A DNA stretch of 64,000 bases, taken from positions 331,821-395,820 of the forward strand of contig JABGXB010000003.1 of the NCBI GenBank assembly GCA_018675975.1. Reading direction: 5' to 3'. The stretch comes from Candidatus Woesearchaeota archaeon (GTDB taxonomy: Archaea > Nanobdellota > Nanobdellia > Woesearchaeales > JABGXB01). This document shows positions 41,406 to 51,257 of the stretch, in pieces. A model generated the notes under the pieces. It searched no databases and was not told the origin of the DNA. It worked only from the letters and a program-made list of their open reading frames with translations. The stretch's first letter is position 1. Each line of letters opens with the position of its first letter. A program made the position numbers and the translations under genes.

Positions 41406-41408
41406 AAA

Positions 41409-42623
41409 ATGATAAAAACAAACATAAAAGAATATTCATTTCAAGAGATTAATAATAAAATTAGAGTAATTTTTAAACAAAATAATTATTTTGAAATCGA
41501 TAAAGACTTTACAGATATAGAATATGAAATTAAAGATAATCAATTATGTTTTAATACTGAAAATGAAAAAAAAATAAAAAAAATAATGCATAAAATTTTA
41601 TCTTACGCAGAATATAAAAACATATTTACAAATAAAAAAATATATTATATTAATGAACAAAGTCAAATACCATTAATTGGAAGTATTGCATATGGGTTAA
41701 TTGACAGGGGTAGCAATATAATTGAAATCAGACCCAATACAGGTTGTAATATGAACTGTCCATTTTGTAGTGTAGATGAAGGTTTAAGTTCTAAAAAAAA
41801 AGTAGAATATTATGTTGAACCACATTATCTTGCAAAAGAATTTCAAAAACTATGCGAATTAAAAAATACAGATTATATAGAAGCGCACATAGGCCCACAA
41901 GGTGAGCCAGTAGCTTATGACGATTTAGAATTATTTATTTCATTAATTAAAAAAATACCCAATGTAAAAATAATTTCCATAAATACAAATGGAACATTAA
42001 TTACAAAAGAACTTGCAGATAAATTAATTAAAGCAGGCCTTAATAGAGTAAATTTATCTTTACACACTATGGACACATTAAATTCTAAAAAAATGTTTGG
42101 TAGTGGAAAATACGACATAGAACAAATAAAAGAAATTTCACAATATCTTGCAAATAAAATTGAATTAGTTATTGCACCAGTCTTAGTCAAAGGATATAAT
42201 GAAGAAGATTTAATTGAAGTAATTAATTTTGCAAAAAAAATAAGTAAAAATATAAAATTTCCTAAAATTTGCATACAAAATTTTTTAAGATATAAATTTG
42301 GAAGAAATCCAGTAAAAGAAATTAAATGGGATGAGTTTTACAAACAATTAGATTATTATGAAAAAAGTACAAATACTAATATGAAAATAACTGAATCAGA
42401 TTTTAATATTAAACCATGCAATTCACCAGAAAAAACAATAAAAAAAAATGAAATATTAAAAGTCAAAATTGTACTACCAGGAAGACTTCAAGGAGAAAAA
42501 ATTGCAATGGCAAAAAAAAGATCAATTAGTATATTTAATGCCGAAAATTTACAAATTGGAAAAGAATATAAAATAAAAATAATAAAAGATAAACATAATT
42601 TATATACAGCCGTACCAAATTAA
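41409..42623 (+). CDS. Radical SAM protein with C-terminal TRAM-like domain
   Basis: RPNTGCNMNCPFCSVDEG (CxxxCxxC), GPQGEPVAY, C-terminal beta domain VKIVLPGRLQGEKIAMAKKRSISIF. Confidence 0.87.
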   Translation: MIKTNIKEYSFQEINNKIRVIFKQNNYFEIDKDFTDIEYEIKDNQLCFNTENEKKIKKIMHKILSYAEYKNIFTNKKIYYINEQSQIPLIGSIAYGLIDRGSNIIEIRPNTGCNMNCPFCSVDEGLSSKKKVEYYVEPHYLAKEFQKLCELKNTDYIEAHIGPQGEPVAYDDLELFISLIKKIPNVKIISINTNGTLITKELADKLIKAGLNRVNLSLHTMDTLNSKKMFGSGKYDIEQIKEISQYLANKIELVIAPVLVKGYNEEDLIEVINFAKKISKNIKFPKICIQNFLRYKFGRNPVKEIKWDEFYKQLDYYEKSTNTNMKITESDFNIKPCNSPEKTIKKNEILKVKIVLPGRLQGEKIAMAKKRSISIFNAENLQIGKEYKIKIIKDKHNLYTAVPN

Positions 42624-42638
42624 AATAAAATTATAAAA

Positions 42639-43784
42639 TTAAAACAATAAATTAAAAATAAAATAAATTATAACTATAATAAATATAATTAACAGAAACC
42701 ACAATATATTTTTAAAAATTGAACTACCATCATCAACAGTTCTATTTTCAACAATTTTATCAACATCAAAAGAAAGTGATTTATTATTAGAATCTACATT
42801 ATTATTAACATCATTTTTATCATCAGTAGTTTCAATTAAAATATCTGAATCATTATCAATTGGATTCAAATCGTCAACTGTCTCAACAATATCATTTTCA
42901 ATTACATCATCATCTGAATTATCATTAACATCTAATTCACCAGATTCTTTTTTTGCTAACCAGTCCTTATAATTAATACCACAACCTTCTCTTTTCAATA
43001 ATAATTTTTCAGTTCTATCAGTTTTAATACCAGCTCTAGATTTTAAAGGACTTGGAGTAACTTCAAAAATAAAACTTCCATCAAATAATTTATCTCTTGG
43101 TAATTCAAGTTCAATAAAACCAGAATCAGTATACCCATTGTCACCTTTAATTGAATGATAAGCCACTCCAAATATATTTAAAATTCTATTAGTAATTCTA
43201 ACTTCAGCAGCATCCAAGTCTGATTCTCCATTATTCATAATAGTATAAAAAACTTTAACAGAATTTTCATTACATTGAATTATTTTTGAATCCATCCTTG
43301 CATCTTTAATTAATACATCTTTTCTATTTTGATTAAATTTTAAATTCACAATAAAAGGTTCACTATTAACAAAAGTTCTATTAACCCCATATTCACCTTT
43401 AGCAGTAATATTTAATTTATAATCACCTGAATTTAATTCATAAGGAGCTCTATTATCATTTTCAAAAATTAATTCTAAAGTTTCACAATCATTTTTTTTA
43501 ATATCAATTTTTTCATTATCTTCTAATTTAAAGCTACTCCCATCATCCAAATTAGGAATATTTGCAAAAATTTCCACATCCTCTAAATCTTCAGCAAAAT
43601 CATTACAAATATTAATTTCAAAAAATAATTTTTGCCCAGATCTAATTACTTCATTATATTTTTCATTATTTTCAACAGATTGCTCATCATTATTAATAAC
43701 TATTGAAGTTTCATCAATATATAATAAACTAGATGCAAATACTGAACACAATAATAATAATACAATAAATATATTTAACTTCAT
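42639..43784 (-). CDS. Surface protein with CARDB-like domains, acidic linker and C-terminal TM
   Basis: Signal peptide, beta domains, Asp/Asn-rich linker, WFLLIIFIIVIIYFIFNLLF anchor. Confidence 0.65.
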   Translation of the reverse strand: MKLNIFIVLLLLCSVFASSLLYIDETSIVINNDEQSVENNEKYNEVIRSGQKLFFEINICNDFAEDLEDVEIFANIPNLDDGSSFKLEDNEKIDIKKNDCETLELIFENDNRAPYELNSGDYKLNITAKGEYGVNRTFVNSEPFIVNLKFNQNRKDVLIKDARMDSKIIQCNENSVKVFYTIMNNGESDLDAAEVRITNRILNIFGVAYHSIKGDNGYTDSGFIELELPRDKLFDGSFIFEVTPSPLKSRAGIKTDRTEKLLLKREGCGINYKDWLAKKESGELDVNDNSDDDVIENDIVETVDDLNPIDNDSDILIETTDDKNDVNNNVDSNNKSLSFDVDKIVENRTVDDGSSIFKNILWFLLIIFIIVIIYFIFNLLF

Positions 43785-43869
43785 ATTTAATATAAAAACC
43801 TTTAATTTTTAAAAACTATTGTATTAAAACAGACAATAATTTTATAATAATTAATAAAAACACACAAAT

Positions 43870-44550
43870 ATGCAAAATATCATTTCTTTTTCATATCTTT
43901 ATGACATATTAAGAAAAGAAAAAGTCAACAATGGATTAACTAAATTAGAATATGATTTATTTGACAATATAGAAGATTATTTGAAAATAAAAAAAGAAAT
44001 ATTGCAAAATGCAAAAAATTCAAATAATAATAAAAAAATTGAACAAATCGAAGAAGAATTAAAAACAATTATAGACATTGTAAAACAAGTATATAAAACT
44101 AGACTTTCTAAGACTATTGAATTAGCAAAAAATGCACTTGAATATGATAATATTAATGAAGAAGTATTAGAAAATTTATCAAAATTTGAAAAAGAATATT
44201 TTTTATCAATTATAAAAATATTTTCAAAACAAAAAAAGTGGCTATTTGATCAATTTCTTTTTAATGAAAAAGAAATAGAAACAAAAAATATAGATAATAT
44301 AGAAAAATCACAAAATATAGATTCCAATATAAATACAAATATAGAAAATATACAAGAAAACAAAAAAGATGAAGAAAATGAAATTATTGAAGAAATTGAC
44401 TTAATTGAAGTTATTTTTAATAAAGACGTACCAAAATTTATTGGTTTAGATTTAAAATTTAAAGGTCCATTTAAAAAAGGTGATAAGGTTAAAATGGATA
44501 AAAAACAAACAAATTTTTTATTAAAAAAAGGCATAATAACCCTCAATTAA
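43870..44550 (+). CDS. Archaeal GINS complex subunit (Gins15/51-like)
   Basis: N-terminal helical A-domain and C-terminal VIFNKDVPKFIGLDLKFKGPFKKGDKVKMDKKQTNFLLKKGIITLN B-domain. Confidence 0.78.
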   Translation: MQNIISFSYLYDILRKEKVNNGLTKLEYDLFDNIEDYLKIKKEILQNAKNSNNNKKIEQIEEELKTIIDIVKQVYKTRLSKTIELAKNALEYDNINEEVLENLSKFEKEYFLSIIKIFSKQKKWLFDQFLFNEKEIETKNIDNIEKSQNIDSNINTNIENIQENKKDEENEIIEEIDLIEVIFNKDVPKFIGLDLKFKGPFKKGDKVKMDKKQTNFLLKKGIITLN

Positions 44551-44598
44551 AACCCATTCATAGTTAGTTTTATAAATTGCTTTAAAATTCTGTACCTT

Positions 44599-44904
44599 AT
44601 GAAAAAACCAAAAATCATGAGAAAATTTTGCCCTAATTGTAAAACTCATACAGAACATAAAATAAGTTCTACTAAAAAGAAAAATAAAAATGTATTATCA
44701 AGAGGTTCTAAAAGTAGAGTAAAAAAAAGAGGTTCAATGGGAATGGGGAATCATGGAAGAATATCTAGACCTCCTGTAGCTAAAAGGAAAAGAGTAGGAG
44801 CAAAATTAGCTAAAAGAACAGACATTAGATATGAATGCTCAGAATGTAAAAAGCAATGGTGTCAAAGATTCGGTATTAAAACAAAAAGATTAGAATTTAT
44901 ATGA
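44599..44904 (+). CDS. rpl44e: 50S ribosomal protein L44e
   Basis: FCPNCKTHTEHK...RGSMGMGNHGRISRPPVAKRKRVGAK...YECSECKKQWCQRFGIKTKRLEFI. Confidence 0.93.
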   Translation: MKKPKIMRKFCPNCKTHTEHKISSTKKKNKNVLSRGSKSRVKKRGSMGMGNHGRISRPPVAKRKRVGAKLAKRTDIRYECSECKKQWCQRFGIKTKRLEFI

Positions 44905-46424
44905 TTCTAATAATTTATCCGCCTTTTTCAAATCCATTTGGCCCAAGTTTAGGCCCAGCATTTCTAAAATCGTATATTGAAGCGAATAGTGATTTTAATA
45001 TTAATTTTTATGATTTTAATATAAAATTACATAATAAAATAGTAAATGAAGAATTATCTGAAATTGCAGAAAAATTAAAAAATAAAAATATTAAATCAAA
45101 TTATTTTAGAAAATATTCAAACACATACTATAAAAGATTACAAAACATTTATACAAAATATAATAAAAAAATAATTGAATTATTTAAAAAAAATCAATTT
45201 GATTATTTTGATAAAGAATTTAAAGAAATTTTTGATATGGTTGAAAAAAATAATATAAAAGTTATTGGATTTTCACATTTATTTAATCAACAAATATTTA
45301 TGTCTAGATATTTAGCAGTAAGACTTAAACAAAAATATAATATAACTACAGTATTTGGAGGACACCCCATTGCACACGCCAAAAAAGAATATATTAACAA
45401 AGATGAAATAGACTTCATTATTTTTCAAGATGGTGAAGAAGCCTTTTTACAATTATTAAATCACATTAAAAAAAATAATTATAATTTAAAAAAAATTATT
45501 GAAGATAAACAAATAGAACACATTCCAAATTTAATATATAAAAAACAAAATGAAATTAAAATAAATCAAGCCGAAAAATTTAATTTAGACAAACAAATCA
45601 TCCCTGATTACTCAGATATAAATTTTGATGAATATTTAAGTCCAGAACCAGTAATTAATTTAGTACTCGGAAGAGGATGCTTCTGGAATAAATGTACATT
45701 TTGTACAAGTCCAATTAATAGTGAAGAATTTAGAATCCGCCAAATAGATGATTTTGTAAATGAAATAAAATATTTACAAAAAAAATATAATATAAATTAT
45801 TTTACATTTGAAGATGAAATGATTATGCCTAGCATAATGAAGTTAATTGCAAATAAATTAATTGAACAAAAAATAAATATAAAATATGCATTTCTTGCAA
45901 AACCAAGTCATAAAAAAATGTGGGACTTTAAATTATTAAAAAAAAGCGGCTGTGTAAATATATATTGGGGAGTAGAAACTGGAAATCAAATGATTAGTAA
46001 TTTAATGGACAAAGGAACTAATATACCAGAAGTTAAACAAATATTAAAAAATTCACATGATGCAGGAATATCCAATTGTGTTTTTATTATGTTTGGATTC
46101 CCAGGAGAAACAAAAAAAAGTTTTGAAGATACAATAGAATTAATAAAACAAGATTATATAGATTTTATTTCTTGTAGTACATTTGGATTACAAAAAGATA
46201 CCAGAATAGAAAAAAATCCAGAACAATTTAAAATAAAAAAAATAATTAAAAAAAGAACAATTCTCTCAGATAACTATTCATTTGAAAATTTAGATAATAA
46301 TTCATTATCTAAAACTGAGTTAGAACAAATAAAATTAAAATATAGTCCATTATTAAATGCAAAAAATAAATGGACTGACAAAATTAATTTTTATAGAAAT
46401 CATATATTAGTATTAAATGAATAA
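44901..46424 (+). CDS. B12-binding-domain radical SAM protein
   Basis: N-terminal cobalamin-binding-like region, VLGRGCFWNKCTFCTSP radical SAM motif, later SNCVFIMFGFPGET. Confidence 0.87.
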   Translation: MILIIYPPFSNPFGPSLGPAFLKSYIEANSDFNINFYDFNIKLHNKIVNEELSEIAEKLKNKNIKSNYFRKYSNTYYKRLQNIYTKYNKKIIELFKKNQFDYFDKEFKEIFDMVEKNNIKVIGFSHLFNQQIFMSRYLAVRLKQKYNITTVFGGHPIAHAKKEYINKDEIDFIIFQDGEEAFLQLLNHIKKNNYNLKKIIEDKQIEHIPNLIYKKQNEIKINQAEKFNLDKQIIPDYSDINFDEYLSPEPVINLVLGRGCFWNKCTFCTSPINSEEFRIRQIDDFVNEIKYLQKKYNINYFTFEDEMIMPSIMKLIANKLIEQKINIKYAFLAKPSHKKMWDFKLLKKSGCVNIYWGVETGNQMISNLMDKGTNIPEVKQILKNSHDAGISNCVFIMFGFPGETKKSFEDTIELIKQDYIDFISCSTFGLQKDTRIEKNPEQFKIKKIIKKRTILSDNYSFENLDNNSLSKTELEQIKLKYSPLLNAKNKWTDKINFYRNHILVLNE

Positions 46425-46425
46425 A

Positions 46426-47091
46426 TTAATCAAAGAAATCCACTTTACCATCTAAATAAATTCCCTTATGTAATTTAACTGGACGCCAATTATCACTAAC
46501 TAAATTTGCATCAAGCCAATCCGATAGTTCTTTAGCATTACCAATGGTTGCACTTAATCCAATCAATTGAATACCAGGTAATTTAATTTTTAATAAAGTT
46601 ATTAAAACCTCTAATGTAGGACCACGACTTGTATCATTTAATAAATGAATTTCATCAATTATTATTGTCGCAATATATTTCAACCAAGAAAATCCATGTC
46701 TTATCATACTATCTAATTTTTCACTCGTACAAAATAAAATATCACAATCACTAAATTTATCACCACTCTCATCCATATCACTAGTAGCAATTCCAATTTT
46801 TAAATCCGGATAACATTTTTTAAATTCATCAAATTTTTCATTAGCTAAAGCCTTTAATGGCACAATATAAATTGCTCTCCCCTTATAATTATAAATAGAA
46901 TTTAACATTACTAATTCAGCAATAAGAGTTTTACCTGATGCAGTAGGAGTACAAACTAATAAATTTTTTCCCTCTAATAATCCAGCCTCAATTGATTTTG
47001 TCTGACTCGGCCTTAAAATTTCAATACCGCGATTAATTAAATGATCATATACATTTTTATGTACTATATTTTTAATAGATTCAAGATTCAT
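46426..47091 (-). CDS. Hel308-like helicase, RecA1 domain only
   Basis: LRPSQTKSIEAGLLEGKNLLVCTPTASGKTLIAELVML, IIIDEIHLL, GLSATIGNAKELSDWLDANLVSDNWRPVKLHKGIYLDG then stop. Confidence 0.88.
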   Translation of the reverse strand: MNLESIKNIVHKNVYDHLINRGIEILRPSQTKSIEAGLLEGKNLLVCTPTASGKTLIAELVMLNSIYNYKGRAIYIVPLKALANEKFDEFKKCYPDLKIGIATSDMDESGDKFSDCDILFCTSEKLDSMIRHGFSWLKYIATIIIDEIHLLNDTSRGPTLEVLITLLKIKLPGIQLIGLSATIGNAKELSDWLDANLVSDNWRPVKLHKGIYLDGKVDFFD

Positions 47092-47197
47092 AATAAAACT
47101 CAAACTCAATAATTTATTAAATTATTGAAACAAAGAATACAATAATATTTATAAAAAAAATGTATTAATAGCTATTGTCAAATAAAAAAAGGTGTCA

Positions 47198-48841
47198 ATG
47201 AATAAAAAAGAAGTCTCATTTACAAGTATTGAAAATATAAAAAAAGAAATAGATAAAGCTACCTCAAAACAAGGAATTAGTGATGAAATTAATGACATTA
47301 GTAAAATAATTGATATTGACACCTGGGTTAAAATTCAAGATAATTTTGCAACAGCAATAAATTTACCAGTATTTCTAATTGAAGAAAGTGGAACTGAGAT
47401 AGCAGTTTCAAATGACTTCCCATATTTTTGTAAATTAATTAATTCAAAAGAAAAAGGAAGAAAAGCATGTATTAATTGTAGAAAAAAAAATTATAAAGAA
47501 TTAAAAGAAGAAGATACAAATATAAAATATTTTGAATGTCATGCAGGATTATTTAATATAATGACACCAATTAAAATCAATAATAAAATGGTTGGTGCAA
47601 TTAATTGTTCCTCCATTCTTAAAAGTTCCAGAAATATTGCAAAAGTAATAAGGGTCGCAGAAGAATTAAATATTGAAAGTGTTGAACTAATCGATGCAGT
47701 AAATGAATTACCAATTAAACAAAGAGAAGATTTAGTTTTTAATGGAACTCTACTATATGTTTTATCTCAAACAATACCAGGTCTAGTAAATGAACATAAA
47801 ACCAATATAGAAAAAATAAATGAATTAGAAATAATTAATAAATTTTCAAATGAAATTCAATCCACATTACAATTAAATGAAACATTAAAAATAATATTAA
47901 ATAAAATAGTAAAATTAACTAATGCCATAGAATCTTCAATTACAATATACAAAGAAGACAAAGATAATAAAATCCTAGAAAGATATACAAATTCAAAAAA
48001 TGATTTACAATTATTTCAAAATATTGAAAAACAAATAATAAATAAAATTACTAATGAAAAAAATTTAAAAAAAATATATGAATTTGAAAAAATAGAAGAT
48101 GAATTTAATATAAAAACTACATTTATTAAAAAAATAAAAACCATTCCATTATTAATGAGACAAAAAATAATAGGTTTTATTTTTATCTACTTAGATAATA
48201 TAGAAAAAGATAAAAATTTAGAATTATTACAAATTATTTCTAGTCAGTCTGCATTTGGAATAATAAATGCACAACAATTCAAAGAAATTAATACACTAGC
48301 CATAATGGATAAATTAACAAATTTATATAATAGACGATATATAATGGAAAAATTAGATGATGAACTTAAAAGAGCACAAAGAACTGAAAGATTTTTATCT
48401 ATAATATTAATGGACATAGATCATTTTTCAAATTATAATAATAATAATGGACACCCTGAAGGAGATAAATTATTAACAAAAATATCCGCTTTAATTAAAG
48501 AAAATACAAGAGAAATTGATATAATTGGAAGATATGGTGGTGAAGAAATCATAGTACTATTACCAGATGCAAATATAAATGAAGCCTTGCCAGTAGCTGA
48601 AAGAATAAGAAAAGCAATAGAAAACTATCCATTTGCAAACAGAGAAAAACAACCACTAGGAAAAGTAACAACATGCATCGGTCTTGTAAGCCACAGAGGA
48701 AAAAATAAAACAAAAGATGATTTAATAAAACTTTCAGATGATTTATTATATAAATCCAAAAAAGCAGGCCGAAATAAAACAAGTTATAGAATAATAGATG
48801 AAAAAAGTAGTGAAATATTACAATCTCAAACCCATCAATAA
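47198..48841 (+). CDS. PocR-GAF-GGDEF protein (putative diguanylate cyclase)
   Basis: PocR-like region (FCKLINSKEKGRKACINCR...FECHAGLFNIMTPI), GAF-like region, GGDEF domain: MDIDHFSNYNNNNGHPEGDKLL, REIDIIGRYGGEEI. Listed GTG start 47192; ATG 47198 preferred after AAGGTG. Confidence 0.9.
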   Translation: MNKKEVSFTSIENIKKEIDKATSKQGISDEINDISKIIDIDTWVKIQDNFATAINLPVFLIEESGTEIAVSNDFPYFCKLINSKEKGRKACINCRKKNYKELKEEDTNIKYFECHAGLFNIMTPIKINNKMVGAINCSSILKSSRNIAKVIRVAEELNIESVELIDAVNELPIKQREDLVFNGTLLYVLSQTIPGLVNEHKTNIEKINELEIINKFSNEIQSTLQLNETLKIILNKIVKLTNAIESSITIYKEDKDNKILERYTNSKNDLQLFQNIEKQIINKITNEKNLKKIYEFEKIEDEFNIKTTFIKKIKTIPLLMRQKIIGFIFIYLDNIEKDKNLELLQIISSQSAFGIINAQQFKEINTLAIMDKLTNLYNRRYIMEKLDDELKRAQRTERFLSIILMDIDHFSNYNNNNGHPEGDKLLTKISALIKENTREIDIIGRYGGEEIIVLLPDANINEALPVAERIRKAIENYPFANREKQPLGKVTTCIGLVSHRGKNKTKDDLIKLSDDLLYKSKKAGRNKTSYRIIDEKSSEILQSQTHQ

Positions 48842-48843
48842 AA

Positions 48844-49338
48844 TTAATCTGGCAATAATTTTTTATATTTTTCTAGAGATGACATAACTGCACCATACCC
48901 ATCCATAAATTTTTGTTCATTATTAAGTATTAAAGTTAAAAAATGTTCAACATCACCAAGGGATTCAAATGAACCTCTACCAATTGCCGAAAAATAATAA
49001 TCTGAATTATCAACGAATGGTACAAAAATTCCAGCAGTTAATTCATATAAACTCAAGACAGAATTGTCTTTAACAAACTGATTAGCTACACCCATATAAT
49101 CTTTTAAACCTTTAACATATTCTTCAAGACTAGCAATAGTTTCATTTGTAGATATTTTCAAATGCGGAATTTGTCTCCAATCATCATGTTTAAAAAGAGA
49201 ATAAAATAATCCACCTTGATCACCAACTGAAAGCCTTCTAAACGTATCTTTTTGAAAAGAACATCTTGTATTTTCTAAACAACCTGTTAAAAATTTTTTA
49301 TTATTAAACCCCAACTTAACAAATTTTTGATCACTCAT
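48844..49338 (-). CDS. Hypothetical protein
   Basis: ORF with clear coding composition; no family recognised. Confidence 0.55.
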   Translation of the reverse strand: MSDQKFVKLGFNNKKFLTGCLENTRCSFQKDTFRRLSVGDQGGLFYSLFKHDDWRQIPHLKISTNETIASLEEYVKGLKDYMGVANQFVKDNSVLSLYELTAGIFVPFVDNSDYYFSAIGRGSFESLGDVEHFLTLILNNEQKFMDGYGAVMSSLEKYKKLLPD

Positions 49339-49412
49339 GAAAATAAGTCAACAAGGGTATTTTTAAACATTTATATAAATAAAAATATAAATAGCAAAAT
49401 CAAACATAAACT

Positions 49413-50021
49413 ATGGAACATTATTTTATTCAAGACCCAAAAAGTGAAAGTAAAGAAAATAAAATAGAAATAAAAATATTTGACAAAAAATTAGAATTTT
49501 ATACAAATTCAGGAGTTTTTAGTAAAACTAAATTAGATGACAGATCAGAATTATTAATAAAAAATTGTATAATTCAACCAAATTGGAAAATATTAGATTA
49601 TGGATGCGGATGGGGTCCAATTGGAATAATACTTTTAAAAAAATACAATATAAATTGCACATTTATAGACACAAATCAAAGAGCAATTGAACTCACAAAA
49701 AAAAATATAGAATTAAATAATATAAAAAATAAATTTCAAATATTAAAATGTGACATAGAAGACAACACAATAAATAATAATAAAATAAAATTTGACAGCA
49801 TATTATTAAATCCACCATTAAAAAGTGGACTTAAAAACTGTAAAAGAATGTTTCTAAATGCATATAATAATTTAAAATTAAATGGAATACTTCAAATTGT
49901 TTATAGAAATAAAGTAGAAGGAAATGAATTTGAAAAATATATTAATAAAATATTTGGAAATTTTAATGTAATTACACAAAAAAGTAGAATTAAAGTAACA
50001 ATATGCAGAAAGTTAGAATAA
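49413..50021 (+). CDS. Class I SAM methyltransferase (MTS/RsmC-like)
   Basis: ILDYGCGWGPIGIILLKK and FDSILLNPPLKSG. Confidence 0.88.
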   Translation: MEHYFIQDPKSESKENKIEIKIFDKKLEFYTNSGVFSKTKLDDRSELLIKNCIIQPNWKILDYGCGWGPIGIILLKKYNINCTFIDTNQRAIELTKKNIELNNIKNKFQILKCDIEDNTINNNKIKFDSILLNPPLKSGLKNCKRMFLNAYNNLKLNGILQIVYRNKVEGNEFEKYINKIFGNFNVITQKSRIKVTICRKLE

Positions 50022-50081
50022 TTTAATTATTTTTATTTAAAAAAGCATTATATTTAAAAATGAAAAACATATAAAAGTTAT

Positions 50082-50702
50082 ATGGCACAAGTATTAGACT
50101 TATCATTAATTCAATATTTTTTACCAATTTTATTATTTTTAATAATTTGGGCAGTATTATATTCATTATTAAAAAATAAACAATACATTTCAGATAAAGA
50201 CTCAATAAACAGTTTAATAGCATTTATTGCATCATTATTAATTGTAATAGAATCAAATAGTGTATTATTTTTAGGAACACTTTTACCAATATTTCTTTTT
50301 ATTGCAGTAGCCACAATATTTTTCTTATTAATATTTTCATTTATAGGTTGGGAATCAAAAAGTTTAAATGAAGAAGTTGAAAGTAATAGCATAATTACTT
50401 GGGTAGTTGTAGTAATTGGATTTTTAATCGTTGCATATTCAGCAGGACAAATATTCGGTCAACAACTATTAGAATCCAGAAACCCAGATGGAGTTCCAAG
50501 CGACATAAAAAATGAATACGGTTTAAATGAAAAAAATAATATAATAAATTCCAATAATAATGAAATTAAAAGTACAGGAACAGGCGATTTTTTTTCAAAC
50601 TTAACAAATACATTATTTAATCCAAAAGTACTCGGGATGCTTTTAATTTTAATAGTGGGTGCATTAGTAATAATAATGTTAAGTATACCAGAAGATGACT
50701 AG
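50082..50702 (+). CDS. Membrane protein near pilus locus (paralog 1)
   Basis: Four hydrophobic segments; shares layout and NTLFNPKVLG motif with the next ORF. Confidence 0.7.
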   Translation: MAQVLDLSLIQYFLPILLFLIIWAVLYSLLKNKQYISDKDSINSLIAFIASLLIVIESNSVLFLGTLLPIFLFIAVATIFFLLIFSFIGWESKSLNEEVESNSIITWVVVVIGFLIVAYSAGQIFGQQLLESRNPDGVPSDIKNEYGLNEKNNIINSNNNEIKSTGTGDFFSNLTNTLFNPKVLGMLLILIVGALVIIMLSIPEDD

Positions 50703-50710
50703 GTGATTTT

Positions 50711-51238
50711 TTGTCAATAGACATCACATTAATTAACTATTTTGCCCCAATAATTTTAATCATATTTTTATGGTCATTAATATTCGCATTATTACAAAAA
50801 TCAAAATATTTAACAGACAATTCTAATTTAAATAGTATAATTGCACTAACACTATCAATAATAACACTACAAGCAACCTCAGTAAGTAATTTCATTACAA
50901 ATTTAATACCATTTTTTGTTTTTGCAGTATTTGTAGTTTTTATATTAACATTTTTAATGTATGGAGCAGGAATCAAAAAACTCCAAATCGAAAATTATCC
51001 CACAACTATATGGATTATAATAATTGTATTTGCACTAATCATATTATGGGTAGGCGGAAATGTCTGGGGAAATACATTAATTGAAGATGATGAGGGTGGA
51101 CTAATTAAAAACAGATTAACAAATACAACTGATTTTAATACAAATATAATAAATACATTATTTAACCCAAAAGTAGCAGGAGCAATATTATTAATAGCAG
51201 CAATAGCATTAATTATAGTTTTTATAAAAGAAGATTAA
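50711..51238 (+). CDS. Membrane protein near pilus locus (paralog 2, TTG start)
   Basis: AGGTGAT SD at 50701 then TTG at 50711; NTLFNPKVAG motif shared with paralog 1. Confidence 0.65.
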   Translation: MSIDITLINYFAPIILIIFLWSLIFALLQKSKYLTDNSNLNSIIALTLSIITLQATSVSNFITNLIPFFVFAVFVVFILTFLMYGAGIKKLQIENYPTTIWIIIIVFALIILWVGGNVWGNTLIEDDEGGLIKNRLTNTTDFNTNIINTLFNPKVAGAILLIAAIALIIVFIKED

Positions 51239-51257
51239 AAATAAAATAAACAAAAAT

